From: Sinorhizobium terangae | GTDB taxonomy: Bacteria; Pseudomonadota; Alphaproteobacteria; Rhizobiales; Rhizobiaceae | Length of the DNA: 64,000 bases | Reading direction: 5' to 3' | Assembly: GCF_009601505.1 (NCBI RefSeq) | Contig: NZ_WITC01000090.1 | Coordinates: 33,187 to 97,186 of the forward strand | Part shown: one piece after another, positions 36,698 to 45,508 of the stretch | Position numbering within the stretch: the stretch's first letter is position 1 | Layout: every line of letters begins with the position of its first letter | The notes under the pieces: model-generated | Seen by the model: only the letters and a program-made list of their open reading frames with translations | What the model was told of the DNA's origin: nothing | Databases searched by the model: none | Program-made: the position numbers and the translations under genes

Positions 36698-37092
36698 TGA
36701 TGGAGAACGATCTGTTCCTCGCTGCGCGTGAAGCCATGGCAAAGGCGCATGCGCCCTATTCCAAGTTCCCGGTAGGTGCCGCCATCCGGGCGGAGGACGG
36801 CAAGATCTATACCGGCGCGAATATCGAAAACCTGTCGTTCCCGGAAGGCTGGTGCGCCGAGACGACGGCAATCAGCCACATGGTCATGGCCGGTCAGCGC
36901 AAGATCATGGAAGTTGCCGTCATCGCCGAGAAGCTTGCGCTCTGTCCGCCCTGCGGCGGCTGCCGGCAGCGGTTGGCGGAATTCTCCGGCGCAAGCACAC
37001 GCATCTATCTCTGCGACGAGACGGGCGTGAAGAAGACGCTGGCGCTCTCCGACCTCCTTCCGCACAGCTTTGAGACAGAGATCCTCGGATGA
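36697..37092 (+). CDS. cdd: Cytidine deaminase
   Basis: 131 residues, the length of the tetrameric zinc enzyme. Motifs are HAPYSKFPVGAA, GANIENLSFP, WCAETTAI with zinc ligand Cys53 and catalytic Glu55, and PPCGGCRQ with Cys86 and Cys89. It converts cytidine and deoxycytidine to uridine and deoxyuridine in salvage. AAGGAG lies 8 bases upstream, and the gene is coupled at both ends: TAATG with the permease and ATGA with the phosphorylase. Confidence 0.96.
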   Translation: MMENDLFLAAREAMAKAHAPYSKFPVGAAIRAEDGKIYTGANIENLSFPEGWCAETTAISHMVMAGQRKIMEVAVIAEKLALCPPCGGCRQRLAEFSGASTRIYLCDETGVKKTLALSDLLPHSFETEILG

Positions 37093-37886
37093 GCGAAGCG
37101 GCGGAATACCTGAAGACAAAGCTCAGCGGCCTTGCGCCGCGCTACGGGATTGTGCTCGGCTCCGGGTTAGGTGCGCTGGTCGAGGCCGTGGAGAAGCCGG
37201 TTCGCATCCCCTATGCAGAGATCCCGGGGTTTCCGGCAGGCGGCGTCTCCGGCCATGCCGGCGAACTGGTGGCGGGCAAGCTCGGTGGCGTGCCCGTCGC
37301 GATGCTCTCCGGCCGCGCGCATTATTACGAGCGGGGCGACGCCAATGCGATGCGCGCGCCGATCGAGACGCTGAAGCGGCTCGGCATCGAAAGCCTCATC
37401 CTGACCAATTCGGCCGGATCGCTGCGGGAGGATATGCCCCCGGGCTCGGTGATGCGCATCGCCGATCATATCGGCTTTTCCGGCTCCAACCCGCTGATCG
37501 GCGTCGAGGGCGACGCTCGCTTCGTCGGGATGACGAATGCCTATGACGCCGAGCTTGCCGAGCGGATGCAGAAGGCTGCGGCCCGGCTTGGCATTCCGCT
37601 CCAGAGCGGCGTCTACATGTGGTTCTCAGGCCCGAGTTTCGAGACGCCGGCCGAAATCAGGATGGCGCGCATTCTCGGGGCGGACGCCGTCGGCATGTCC
37701 ACCGTTCCCGAAGTCATCCTGGCGCGGTTCTTCGGATTGCGGGTTGCCGCTGCCTCGGTGATCACCAATTTCGGCGCGGGCATGACCGGCGCGGAACTCA
37801 GCCACCACGAGACGAAGGATATGGCGCCGGTCGGCGGCAAGCGGCTGGCCGCGATCCTGAAAGAGATGATTGCGAGCGAAGCCTGA
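37089..37886 (+). CDS. punA: Purine nucleoside phosphorylase (trimeric, PunA-type)
   Basis: 265 residues. VLGSGLGALVEAV near the start is the phosphate-binding region of the trimeric family, with LSGRAHYYERGD and LTNSAGSLREDMPPGSVM. YMWFSGPSFETPAEIRM is the purine and ribose site. It splits inosine, guanosine and their deoxy forms into base and (deoxy)ribose-1-phosphate, feeding deoB on the opposite strand. ATGA overlap with cdd. Confidence 0.93.
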   Translation: MSEAAEYLKTKLSGLAPRYGIVLGSGLGALVEAVEKPVRIPYAEIPGFPAGGVSGHAGELVAGKLGGVPVAMLSGRAHYYERGDANAMRAPIETLKRLGIESLILTNSAGSLREDMPPGSVMRIADHIGFSGSNPLIGVEGDARFVGMTNAYDAELAERMQKAAARLGIPLQSGVYMWFSGPSFETPAEIRMARILGADAVGMSTVPEVILARFFGLRVAAASVITNFGAGMTGAELSHHETKDMAPVGGKRLAAILKEMIASEA

Positions 37887-37900
37887 ACGGCGGCCTGACC

Positions 37901-39211
37901 ATGCTCCCACAGGAAGTCATCCGACAGAAGAGAAACGGTGGCCAGCTCGAAGCGGCCGAGATCGCCGGCTTCGTCAAGGGCATTGCCGACGGTTCCATCT
38001 CGGAAGGCCAGGTTGCCGCCTTCGCGATGGCGGTGTGGTTCTCCGGCATGAGCCGCGACGAATGCGTGGCGCTGACGCTGGCGATGCGCGATTCCGGCGA
38101 CACGCTCGACTGGAGCGCGATGGGTCGCCCGATCGTCGACAAGCATTCGACCGGCGGCGTCGGCGACAATGTTTCGCTGATGCTGGCACCCATCGTCGCC
38201 GGCTGCGGTGCCGCGGTGCCGATGATATCCGGCCGGGGCCTCGGTCATACCGGTGGCACGCTCGACAAGCTTGAATCGATTCCGGGTTACAACATTCAGC
38301 CTGACCCGGCGCTCTTTCGCAAAGTGGTCGACGAAGTCGGTTGCGCCATCATCGGTCAGACCGCGAATCTCGTGCCCGCGGACAAGCGCCTTTACGCAGT
38401 TCGCGACGTGACCGCGACGGTCGATTCGGTGCCGCTGATCACCGCTTCCATTCTGTCGAAGAAGCTTGCCGCAGGGCTCCAATCGCTTGTGCTCGACGTT
38501 AAGCTCGGCAACGGCTCGTTCCTGACCGATGCCGACGAGACCGAGATCCTCGCGCGCTCGCTCGTCGATGTCGCGAACGGTGCTGGCGTTCGCACGTCGG
38601 CCCTGGTCACCGACATGAACGAGCCGCTCGCGGACGCGGCGGGAAATGCGCTCGAAATCGACAACTGCCTTGCTTATCTGCGCGGCGAGAAAAAAGGCAC
38701 GCGTCTTGACACAGTCGTCATGGCGTTTGCCGCGGAGATGCTCGTCGCCGCTGGTCTGGCGCCCGATCCGGATCAGGGAGAAGCGATGGCGCGTCACGCG
38801 CTTGAAAGCGGTGCCGCGATGGAGCGTTTCGGCCGCATGGTCCATCTGCTCGGAGGACCGGCCGACTTTGTCGACCGGCCGCAGGCCTATCTGAGAAGGG
38901 CGCCCGTGGCGGTGGCCGTGGAGGCGAGCCGGGACGGCTATCTTGCGAGCTGCGAGACGCGCGAGCTCGGCATGGCGGTGATTGCGCTCGGCGGCGGGCG
39001 AACCCGTCCAGACGACCGGATCGATCACAGCGTCGGCCTCTCGGGCCTGCAGCCGCTCGGGACGAAAGTGAGCAATGGCGAGCCGATCGCATTCGTCCAT
39101 GCGGCCGATCGCAACACGGCCGACGATATAGCAAAAAAGGTCGCGGCGCTCTACACGATCGCCGACCGAAGGCCGGATCCGCGCCCGATCATTGTCGCCC
39201 GCATCACCTGA
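37901..39211 (+). CDS. deoA: Thymidine phosphorylase
   Basis: 436 residues. It begins MLPQEVIRQKRNGG, the usual DeoA start. The family signature KHSTGGVGDNVSL carries phosphate-binding residues, followed by SGRGLGHTGGTLDKLES and TANLVPADKRLYAVRDVTATV. It converts thymidine and deoxyuridine to base and deoxyribose-1-phosphate. The frame runs upstream inside punA, but ATG 37901, 14 bases after the punA stop, is the family start. The final 8 bases overlap the convergent protease gene. Confidence 0.96.
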   Translation: MLPQEVIRQKRNGGQLEAAEIAGFVKGIADGSISEGQVAAFAMAVWFSGMSRDECVALTLAMRDSGDTLDWSAMGRPIVDKHSTGGVGDNVSLMLAPIVAGCGAAVPMISGRGLGHTGGTLDKLESIPGYNIQPDPALFRKVVDEVGCAIIGQTANLVPADKRLYAVRDVTATVDSVPLITASILSKKLAAGLQSLVLDVKLGNGSFLTDADETEILARSLVDVANGAGVRTSALVTDMNEPLADAAGNALEIDNCLAYLRGEKKGTRLDTVVMAFAAEMLVAAGLAPDPDQGEAMARHALESGAAMERFGRMVHLLGGPADFVDRPQAYLRRAPVAVAVEASRDGYLASCETRELGMAVIALGGGRTRPDDRIDHSVGLSGLQPLGTKVSNGEPIAFVHAADRNTADDIAKKVAALYTIADRRPDPRPIIVARIT

Positions 39212-39728
39212 CGAGATACAGCGCTCCGTTCTCGACACGATAGGACGATAGCCGGCTCAGGAAGCTCATGCCGACGAGCATGCCGGAAAGCGCCTTGTCG
39301 GGAAGGACCATGGCATCGACATCCTTGAGCGTGATGCCGCCGATCTCGACGCGATCCAGACTGACATAGGCTGCCTCGACGATGCCGTTGGCCGTCTGCG
39401 CCCGCGCACTGAAGGCGAGGCTGCCGACGGAAATGCCGAAGCGACGAGCAGCCGAAGCATTGATGGCAATTGTGCTTGCGCCGGTGTCGACGAGACCCCG
39501 TTCCGCCCGTCCATTGATGCGGAACGTGCCGAAGAAATGACCGGTTGGATCGGCTTCAAGGACGATGCTCTTGCCGCTCGCATATTTGGCGGCGGTAGCG
39601 GGCGCGGTGCGCTGAGCGTCTTCAGCCGTCGCTTCGTTCCGTCTTTCGAGATAGCTTGAAGCGAGGTCGGGAACGACCAATGCGACAAGAGCAAGGCCGC
39701 CGGCAAAGACGAGTAGACGTGCAAACAT
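39204..39728 (-). CDS. Membrane-anchored retropepsin-like (clan AA) aspartic protease
   Basis: 174 residues: one N-terminal membrane helix (ARLLVFAGGLALVALVVP), a linker, then a single retroviral-type protease lobe with GLVDTGASTIAIN (catalytic Asp81) and LSGMLVGMSFLSRL. It matches the TIGR02281-like bacterial proteins of this length; the active enzyme would be a dimer in the periplasm. Its role is unknown. It is convergent with deoA, overlapping by 8 bases, and separate from upp. Confidence 0.88.
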   Translation of the reverse strand: MFARLLVFAGGLALVALVVPDLASSYLERRNEATAEDAQRTAPATAAKYASGKSIVLEADPTGHFFGTFRINGRAERGLVDTGASTIAINASAARRFGISVGSLAFSARAQTANGIVEAAYVSLDRVEIGGITLKDVDAMVLPDKALSGMLVGMSFLSRLSSYRVENGALYLVR

Positions 39729-39818
39729 TGCTCAGCTCTCCGGCATCGATTCTGTAGTCGGTGTCGCAGGCGACCACACGCGCTTCTCCATCTGAACAGA
39801 AGATCGCTAACGGGATGC

Positions 39819-39845
39819 AAAAAAGCCGCCGGGAATCCGGCGGCT
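39819..39845 (-). terminator. Intrinsic terminator of the upp transcript
   Basis: AGCCGCCGG/CCGGCGGCT arms (39824-39832 and 39837-39845) with the loop GAAT. On the minus strand the stem is followed by six T residues (A-run 39819-39824). It lies 37 bases beyond the upp stop codon, the right position for ending deoB-add-upp transcription. Confidence 0.85.
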
Positions 39846-39881
39846 GCACGCAAGTCTTATGATGTGGTTAAGAAAGGGAAA

Positions 39882-40511
39882 CTATTTGGTTCCGTACATG
39901 CGGTCGCCCGCATCGCCCAGGCCGGGCATAATGTAGCCCTTTTCATTAAGGTGACTGTCGATCGCGGCCGTGAAGATCGGTACATCCGGATGGGTAGACT
40001 GAAAGTTCTGGATGCCTTCCGGCGCCGCGAGCAGGCAGAGGAAACGGATGTTCTTCGCACCACGTTCCTTGAGCTTGTCGATCGCCGCGATCGAGGAATT
40101 GCCGGTGGCGAGCATCGGGTCGACGACGATGACGAGGCGCTCCGACAGGCTGTCCGGCGCCTTGAAATAATATTCGACCGGCTGCAGCGTCTCGTGATCG
40201 CGATAGACGCCGATATGCGAGACGCGCGCTGAAGGCACGAGTTCGAGCATGCCCTCAAGCAGGCCGTTGCCGGCGCGCAGGATCGACGCGAAGACAAGCT
40301 TCTTGCCCTCGAGAATGGGCGCGTCGGTCTCCATCATCGGCGTTTCGATGCGTTCCATGGTGAGTTCGAGGTCGCGCGTCACCTCGTAGCAGAGCAGCGT
40401 CGATATTTCCCTAAGCAGCCTGCGAAAGCCTGCCGTCGACGTTTCCTTCTTGCGCATGATGGTCAGCTTGTGCTGCACAAGCGGATGATCGATGACTGTC
40501 ACGCCGTCCAT
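39882..40511 (-). CDS. upp: Uracil phosphoribosyltransferase
   Basis: 209 residues, full length. [23 protein letters not shown] is the PRPP-binding region, and [14 protein letters not shown]-like residues close the C-terminus ([15 protein letters not shown]). It makes UMP from uracil released by nucleoside phosphorolysis, so it completes the pyrimidine salvage chain begun by cdd and deoA. It follows add after a 103-base gap holding a hairpin, and ends at a strong terminator. Confidence 0.97.
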   Translation of the reverse strand: MDGVTVIDHPLVQHKLTIMRKKETSTAGFRRLLREISTLLCYEVTRDLELTMERIETPMMETDAPILEGKKLVFASILRAGNGLLEGMLELVPSARVSHIGVYRDHETLQPVEYYFKAPDSLSERLVIVVDPMLATGNSSIAAIDKLKERGAKNIRFLCLLAAPEGIQNFQSTHPDVPIFTAAIDSHLNEKGYIMPGLGDAGDRMYGTK

Positions 40512-40552
40512 GGCTCTTCCCCTAATAACTTGGACATGGGCCTCTTTTCCAC

Positions 40553-40592
40553 GGAAAGAGCGGAAGCTGCAAGTGATTGTATCGCTCTTTCC
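40553..40592 (-). terminator. Hairpin between add and upp
   Basis: A perfect 10-base inverted repeat GGAAAGAGCG/CGCTCTTTCC with a 20-base loop lies between add (stop at 40615) and upp (start at 40511). There is no T-run, so it may reduce read-through or stabilise transcript ends rather than stop transcription outright. Confidence 0.45.
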
Positions 40593-40614
40593 AGCCTTCG
40601 CCGACCGGGACCGT

Positions 40615-41583
40615 CTAGAGGGCGGCGAACAATCTCTGCCTTGTCGCCTCGTCGACGAAGGCGGCCTCGATCGCCGTTCTCGTCATCCCGTTTATCTCGC
40701 TGTCCTCGAAACCCATGACCGTCGACGCGATGTCGTATTCCTGCGCCAGCGACGTGTGGAAGAAGGGCGGATCGTCGGAGTTGAGCGTGACGCGCACACC
40801 GGCTGTGTACAACGCCTTGAGAGGATGCGATGCGAAGTCCGGGAAGACCTGTAGCGAAACGTTGGAGCCGGGGCAGACTTCAAGAACGACGCCTTCGTCC
40901 GCCAGCCGCTTCACAAGGTCTTCGTCCTCGATCGCCCGCACGCCGTGGCTGATCCGCGTTGGCCGCACGTGGTCCAATGCATCGCGCACGCTGAAAGCGC
41001 CGGAAAGTTCGCCGGCGTGGATCGTCAGCCCGAGGTCCGCGTCGCGGACGATATCGAAGGCGCGGGAAAATTCGGCGACGCTGTGCATCCGTTCCTCGCC
41101 TGCCAGATTGAAGCCGGTAACGAGGGGATGCCGCAACCTGGCTGCATATTCAGCGGTCCTGATCACCGCCTCCGGTCCGAGGTGGCGGATACCGGTGATC
41201 AGCATGCGCGATTCGATGCCGGTCTTTGCCTTCGCCGCATCCATGCCAGCGGCAAGACCTTCGATGTAGGCGTCCGCGCCGAGGCCGACCGTGTTGCCAT
41301 GGTCCGGCGAAACGATGATCTCGCTGTAGATCGTGCCCGCTTCGGCGAGCTCGCTCAGATAGGCCTCAGCCAGAAGCGCGTAGTCGCCCTCAGTGCGAAA
41401 CAGCGACGCGACGCTGTCGTAGCACTTCAGGAAACTGGTGAAATCGTCCCAGACATAGGCCTTGTCGCGGATGATCGCGCTGGTATCGACCCCGTATTTC
41501 CTTGCCTGCCTCAGCGCGAGCTCCGGCGGCGTCGCGCCCTCGATGTGGCAATGCAGTTCGGCTTTCTTCAGGTGAAGGGTCAA
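40615..41583 (-). CDS. add: Adenosine deaminase, TTG start
   Basis: 322 residues. AELHCHIEG holds the first metal-binding histidines, then [14 protein letters not shown] and [10 protein letters not shown] with the remaining metal and catalytic residues. It deaminates adenosine and deoxyadenosine to inosine forms used by the phosphorylase. The TTG at 41583 overlaps the deoB stop (TTGA) and has GGGAG eight bases upstream. No ATG exists near the family N-terminus; the 58-residue upstream extension is deoB read in another frame. Confidence 0.95.
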   Translation of the reverse strand: MTLHLKKAELHCHIEGATPPELALRQARKYGVDTSAIIRDKAYVWDDFTSFLKCYDSVASLFRTEGDYALLAEAYLSELAEAGTIYSEIIVSPDHGNTVGLGADAYIEGLAAGMDAAKAKTGIESRMLITGIRHLGPEAVIRTAEYAARLRHPLVTGFNLAGEERMHSVAEFSRAFDIVRDADLGLTIHAGELSGAFSVRDALDHVRPTRISHGVRAIEDEDLVKRLADEGVVLEVCPGSNVSLQVFPDFASHPLKALYTAGVRVTLNSDDPPFFHTSLAQEYDIASTVMGFEDSEINGMTRTAIEAAFVDEATRQRLFAAL

Positions 41584-42800
41584 ATGAGGCTTCTCCCATG
41601 CGGGCCCGGCGCGATGCCAAGGTGCCTGGCAACCGTCTCGCCGATATGCGCGAATGTGTTTGCGACGCCAAAGGAGCGGCTGCGCAACGAGGGACCGAAC
41701 ATCAGCACCGGCACACGCTCGCGCGTATGGTCGGTTCCCCGCCATGTCGGATCGCAACCATGATCGGCGGTCAGGATGACGATATCGCCCGGCTTGAGGC
41801 GACGGTCGAGATCCGGCAGGCGCTGGTCGAAGGCTTCGAGTGCGGCGGCGTAACCCGGGACATCACGGCGATGACCATAGAGCATGTCGAAATCGACGAA
41901 GTTGGTGAAGACGAGATCGCCGTCCTCGGCCTCGTCGATCGCCGCGAGGCTGGCATCGAAGAGCGCCATGTTGCCATTGGCTTTGGTGAGCTTTGTCAAG
42001 CCCTGATGGGCGAAGATATCGCCGATCTTGCCGACGGCATGTACCTTGCGTCCGGCCTCCTTCAGGCGGTCGAGAACCGTCGGCTCCGGTGGCAGCACCG
42101 AGTAATCGCGGCGGTTGCCGGTGCGCGTGAAGTTCTGCGCGTTATCGCCGACGAACGGGCGGGCGATGACGCGGCCGATACTGTAGTCGTCGACGAGCCG
42201 GCGGACGACCTGGCAAAGTTCAAGCAGCCGATCGAGCCCGAAGCTCTGCTCGTGCGCGGCGATCTGGAAGACGGAATCGGACGAGGTATAACAGATCGGT
42301 TTTCCGCTCTGCCTATGCTCCTCGCCGAACCGGGCGATGATTTCGGTGCCGGAGGCATGGCAGTTGCCGAGGATGCCGGGAATATCGCCCTCGCGGCAGA
42401 TCGCCTCGACGAGCTCGGCGGGAAACGCGTCTCCTTCCGAGGGGAAATAGCCCCAGTCGAACATCACCGGCGTGCCGGCGATTTCCCAATGGCCCGATGG
42501 CGTGTCCTTGCCGCGCGAGGTTTCGCTGGCGGCGCCATAGACGCCATAGACCCGCTCCGGCAGCGGCATGCCGGCGGGCAGGCGCCCGGTTGCAAGCTTC
42601 GCCGCGTGCATCAGCCCGAGCGCGGACATGTTCGGCAATTGCAGCGGCCCTTCGCGCAGCCCCGCGCGATCACCGGCGCCGGCCGCGCAGAACTCGGCGA
42701 TATGCCCGAGCGTATCGGCCCCAAGGTCGCCAAAGGCGTCGGCGTCCGGCGCGCCGCCGATGCCGAAGGAATCGAGTACGAAAAGGAATGCACGCGCCAT
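41580..42800 (-). CDS. deoB: Phosphopentomutase
   Basis: 406 residues of the alkaline phosphatase superfamily. [24 protein letters not shown] opens with metal-binding aspartates (motif [11 protein letters not shown]); [14 protein letters not shown] and [12 protein letters not shown] carry the rest. It converts ribose- and deoxyribose-1-phosphate, produced by punA and deoA, to the 5-phosphates. First gene of the deoB-add minus-strand operon, coupled to add by a four-base overlap. Confidence 0.96.
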   Translation of the reverse strand: MARAFLFVLDSFGIGGAPDADAFGDLGADTLGHIAEFCAAGAGDRAGLREGPLQLPNMSALGLMHAAKLATGRLPAGMPLPERVYGVYGAASETSRGKDTPSGHWEIAGTPVMFDWGYFPSEGDAFPAELVEAICREGDIPGILGNCHASGTEIIARFGEEHRQSGKPICYTSSDSVFQIAAHEQSFGLDRLLELCQVVRRLVDDYSIGRVIARPFVGDNAQNFTRTGNRRDYSVLPPEPTVLDRLKEAGRKVHAVGKIGDIFAHQGLTKLTKANGNMALFDASLAAIDEAEDGDLVFTNFVDFDMLYGHRRDVPGYAAALEAFDQRLPDLDRRLKPGDIVILTADHGCDPTWRGTDHTRERVPVLMFGPSLRSRSFGVANTFAHIGETVARHLGIAPGPHGRSLI

Positions 42801-42935
42801 GAGACACCCGGTTATCCGGAGCGCGTCAGGAAGAGCCGCGATCCGGTGTTGCTTGCCGCGCGGGGAGCGATCCGCGCAATCCGGGAGGAATAGCGCGGGG
42901 AAGCGCGCATTGCAATTGACGCCGTGAAGCGGTCG

Positions 42936-43523
42936 TCAGCAGTCCGTGCATTTGATCGTGTCGCCAAAGCGCTGGCGATAATAGGACGTCTTGGAGAGAT
43001 CGATCGTCTTCAACGTGCTGTCTTCGAGCCCCGGGGCAAAGAGCAGGAGGTCGTGTGGCACGACAAGCTCCGTGCGTACGACGAAGGCGTTCACGGCGTC
43101 GAGTTCGGCCGGGACGGTGGCGGTCGAGCCGACGGTATAGGGCGTTGCGCCGTTCTGGTCCCGCGACCAGACGACCTTCCCGCTGGTGGTGCCGGTGACC
43201 TGTATGCCGGTGATCTTCAGCGAATAGCCCGTGCTGTCGTACGGCGCCGTGATGCTCAGGGCAACATACTTCATGTTGTCCAGCAGCGCTTTGTTGACGT
43301 CGGTCTGCCGGGAGACGATGTCGGCGACGGCGCTCGATGCGCGCGCGACCTTGCGGGCCACGGTGAAACCAAGAGAAATCTCGAAGGCGCCGATGTAGAG
43401 CATGAGCAACAATGGCGCGATGATGGCAAACTCCACCGCACCGACGCCGCGCCGGTCCCGAGCAAGCGCCGTCAGCGACCCCGAGATGCCCCGCGCAAAC
43501 GAAAATGCAGGCGAGCGTCTCAT
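42936..43523 (-). CDS. TadE/TadG-like minor pilin of the Flp pilus
   Basis: 195 residues. DRRGVGAVEFAIIAPLLLMLYIGAFE is a TadE-type prepilin segment: a short basic cytoplasmic lead, a glycine, the +5 glutamate and a hydrophobic helix. After the helix, a beta-rich periplasmic part ends CTDC, two cysteines likely disulfide-bonded. Such pseudopilins are cleaved by the prepilin peptidase and support pilus assembly. It follows the second TadE-like gene by 7 bases. Confidence 0.88.
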   Translation of the reverse strand: MRRSPAFSFARGISGSLTALARDRRGVGAVEFAIIAPLLLMLYIGAFEISLGFTVARKVARASSAVADIVSRQTDVNKALLDNMKYVALSITAPYDSTGYSLKITGIQVTGTTSGKVVWSRDQNGATPYTVGSTATVPAELDAVNAFVVRTELVVPHDLLLFAPGLEDSTLKTIDLSKTSYYRQRFGDTIKCTDC

Positions 43524-43530
43524 GGCGACC

Positions 43531-44157
43531 TCAGTAATTTTCGTTGCGGAAGGTCGCAGTTGCGACCATTAGGAAATCCCGGGGCATGCTGCTGCCGGCA
43601 GGGCGGAGATTCGTGACATAGGGCCGGACAAGGTCGGTTATCACTTCCCAACGATAGTAGGCGCGCACCATCGTGAACGCTCCGGCCCCTCCCGGCGTGA
43701 ACTGGAAGCCGCTCGTGTCCAGATCGGAGGACGAGGAGGAGCCAATCCTTGGAACCGCAGTCGGAAACTGCGTGAGATCCGTGATATTTCGAACATCGAG
43801 ATAGAGCTTGTCGGGCTCGTTTACTTCGGTCGCCGAACAGGGCATCAGGATCGTGATCTCGTCGCAAAAGGCCTGGCGGAACTGCTCTTTCGTCTTGAAG
43901 CCGGGCTTGCTGCTGTCCTCGAAGGTAATCTCCCCGGTGCGGATTTTCCGTGCCAGCGTGTCCGTCGCGTTGGCGAGCAGTTGCTCGCCCGCAAAGGCGA
44001 CGAAGGTTTCGATCGATGCGAAGACAATCACAAAGAAGGGAAGAGCCAGGAGCGCGAACTCTATGGCCGTCGCGCCCTTTCGATCGCCGAAAAAGCGCCG
44101 AAGCAGGCCGCGGAGCGCACAGTTCCGCAGAGATGATGTCTTTCGCTCAGTCGCCAT
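43531..44157 (-). CDS. TadE-like minor pilin of the Flp pilus
   Basis: 208 residues. FGDRKGATAIEFALLALPFFVIVFAS carries the prepilin-like glycine and glutamate with a helix, as in TadE. A periplasmic domain follows with FCDEITILMPCSA cysteines and a serine run (SSSSSD) in a flexible loop. First of the TadE pair on the minus strand and 111 bases after the secretin N-domain gene; together they form the operon divergent from the pilins. Confidence 0.88.
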   Translation of the reverse strand: MATERKTSSLRNCALRGLLRRFFGDRKGATAIEFALLALPFFVIVFASIETFVAFAGEQLLANATDTLARKIRTGEITFEDSSKPGFKTKEQFRQAFCDEITILMPCSATEVNEPDKLYLDVRNITDLTQFPTAVPRIGSSSSSDLDTSGFQFTPGGAGAFTMVRAYYRWEVITDLVRPYVTNLRPAGSSMPRDFLMVATATFRNENY

Positions 44158-44268
44158 TGCGCCGTTCCGTCATGCACGTCCGATCCGTCAAAAATAAATG
44201 CGGAGCGTTGAATTTTCGTTTGCGATGACCGGAAGAATTTTAGCGATCTTGAATTCTTTTCAGGTGTG

Positions 44269-44691
44269 TCAGTTGGCGCCTGCAGCCGATGCCTGGCGCT
44301 CGGCGTGGCGCTCGCAGTTGGGCGTGCAGGAAAGGACCGTGCGCGAAGTCTGCTTGTAGACACGCACTGTATTGCCTTCGTCGATCGACACCAGAATGCG
44401 TTCATCGACGATGGCGTTTCCGTCCTGGTCAAGGATCACGAGATTGGTCGTGCCGAAGTTGCGCCCCGTCAGCACAATCGTCTTCGAATCCGCGACCGTC
44501 GCATCGGCGACTTCCGAATTACCAATGATCACCTTGCTGACCGGCCGGTCGAGCTTCAGTACGCGCGCGTGATCCATATACACGCGCATCATCTGTTCCT
44601 GCGCATGCGTGGCGAACGGCGCGAACATGCCGACGAGCGCTGCGCCGAATGTGAGCCTGGCGATCCACTTGTGCGGGAGGAACGTGTCCAT
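44269..44691 (-). CDS. Pilus assembly protein with stand-alone secretin N-terminal domain
   Basis: 140 residues: signal peptide through THAQEQ, then VYMDHARVLKLDRPVSKVIIGNSEVADATVADSKTIVL, which matches the N-terminal pilus domain of CpaC/RcpA secretins, where the 47021-48556 product has VVVDLPTDAHDILVADPSLADAV. The secretin barrel itself is absent. The C-terminus has two cysteines (LSCTPNCERH). It may cap or guide secretin assembly in the periplasm. Divergent from pilA with a 251-base shared upstream region. Confidence 0.82.
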   Translation of the reverse strand: MDTFLPHKWIARLTFGAALVGMFAPFATHAQEQMMRVYMDHARVLKLDRPVSKVIIGNSEVADATVADSKTIVLTGRNFGTTNLVILDQDGNAIVDERILVSIDEGNTVRVYKQTSRTVLSCTPNCERHAERQASAAGAN

Positions 44692-44942
44692 GGTGCTTCC
44701 TGCTGAGATGTCCGGCGCATCTTCGCCTCTTTTGGTGAATGAACCGTTACCCGGATGCGCGGCAATTTAAGGCATCCCTTTCTTGCACATTTACCCAAGA
44801 AAGCGGGATGGCCGCTTAACTTCACGGTAACCGGTTTCCTTAAGCCGATGGCAATTCGCCCCTTGTAGCGTCCTTTCATCCGATCAACGGCAACAGTTGG
44901 CGGAAGTGCTGAACAACAAACACGTGAAGTAGGAGAATCACC
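44692..44942. promoter_or_regulatory. Divergent promoter region between pilus operons
   Basis: 251 bases between the minus-strand accessory operon and the first Flp pilin. An inverted repeat TTTCTT/AAGAAA with nested ATCCC/GGGAT ends lies near 44773-44808. The section from 44885 to the pilin start is repeated before the second pilin. No promoter boxes are convincing. AGGAG lies 7 bases before the pilin ATG. Confidence 0.4.
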
Positions 44943-45125
44943 ATGAAGACCATTTTCGCTCGCCTTATGAAGGACGAGTCCGGTGCGACGGCAATCGAAT
45001 ACGGCCTGATCGCAGCTCTGATCTCTGTCGCCCTGATCACCGGCGCAACGTCGCTTGGCGGCACGCTGAACACGCTTTTTGTCGATCTCGGCAACAAGAT
45101 GACCACGGCTGAAGGCAAGTTCTAA
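44943..45125 (+). CDS. pilA1: Flp/Fap-type major pilin, first copy
   Basis: 60 residues, typical Flp pilin size. DESGATAIEYGLIAALISVAL contains the prepilin cleavage region (after G in SG or TG), the Glu-Tyr pair at mature positions 5-6 and the hydrophobic helix that packs the pilus core. It differs from the second copy at four of 60 positions. It is processed by the CpaA-type peptidase downstream and secreted by the CpaB-F/TadBC machine for surface attachment. Confidence 0.95.
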   Translation: MKTIFARLMKDESGATAIEYGLIAALISVALITGATSLGGTLNTLFVDLGNKMTTAEGKF

Positions 45126-45234
45126 GTCGCAGCCGCTGCGAATGCCGAGAGACACCTCGTCTCGAATGACGCCACGTCAACGGCAGACAGTTGGTGGAAG
45201 TGCTGAACAACAAGTGAACCAGGAGAAAATCACT

Positions 45235-45417
45235 ATGAAGACGATTTTCGCTCGCCTGCTGAAGGACGAAACCGGTGCGACTGCCATCGAATACGGCTTG
45301 ATCGCAGCTCTGATCTCGGTTGCCCTGATCACCGGCGCGACGTCACTCGGCGGAACGCTGAACACACTCTTTGTCGATCTTGGTAACAAGATGACCACGG
45401 CTGAAAGCGCGTTCTAA
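45235..45417 (+). CDS. pilA2: Flp/Fap-type major pilin, second copy
   Basis: 60 residues, 56 identical to the first copy (changes at 9, 13, 58 and 59; the tail reads TTAESAF instead of TTAEGKF). The start at 45235 follows AGGAGAAAATCACT; the upstream in-frame extension to 45142 is the duplicated leader. A strong terminator follows at 45440, so the two pilins form a short highly expressed unit apart from the assembly genes. Confidence 0.95.
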   Translation: MKTIFARLLKDETGATAIEYGLIAALISVALITGATSLGGTLNTLFVDLGNKMTTAESAF

Positions 45418-45439
45418 AACGTGGCAATCAGTTCCAAAT

Positions 45440-45477
45440 GAGGAGAGCCGCTTCCGCTGAAGCGGCTCTCCTCTTTA
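45440..45477 (+). terminator. Intrinsic terminator after the pilin pair
   Basis: A perfect 14-base stem (45440-45453 with 45460-45473) around the loop CCGCTG, followed by TTTA. It ends the pilin transcript, so pilin can be made in excess of the assembly proteins; partial read-through into cpaA is possible. Confidence 0.85.
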
Positions 45478-45508
45478 GGAAGGACGCGCTATCGTAGCCG
45501 CGCCGCCG

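Larger units (their letters stand above)
44885..45417 (+). repeat. Tandem duplication of a pilin unit, leader plus gene
   Basis: Unit 1 starts at 44885 (CAACGGCAACAGTTGG) and unit 2 at 45178 (CAACGGCAGACAGTTGG), 293 bases apart; each has about 57-60 bases of similar leader, including GAAGTGCTGAACAACAA and AGGAGAA, followed by a 60-codon pilin gene. The intervening 45126-45177 is not repeated. Confidence 0.8.

Noticed and set aside
44845-44880. Possible sigma-54 promoter (TGGCAA) before the pilins
   Set aside because: The GG and GC elements are not spaced by ten bases, so the consensus fails.
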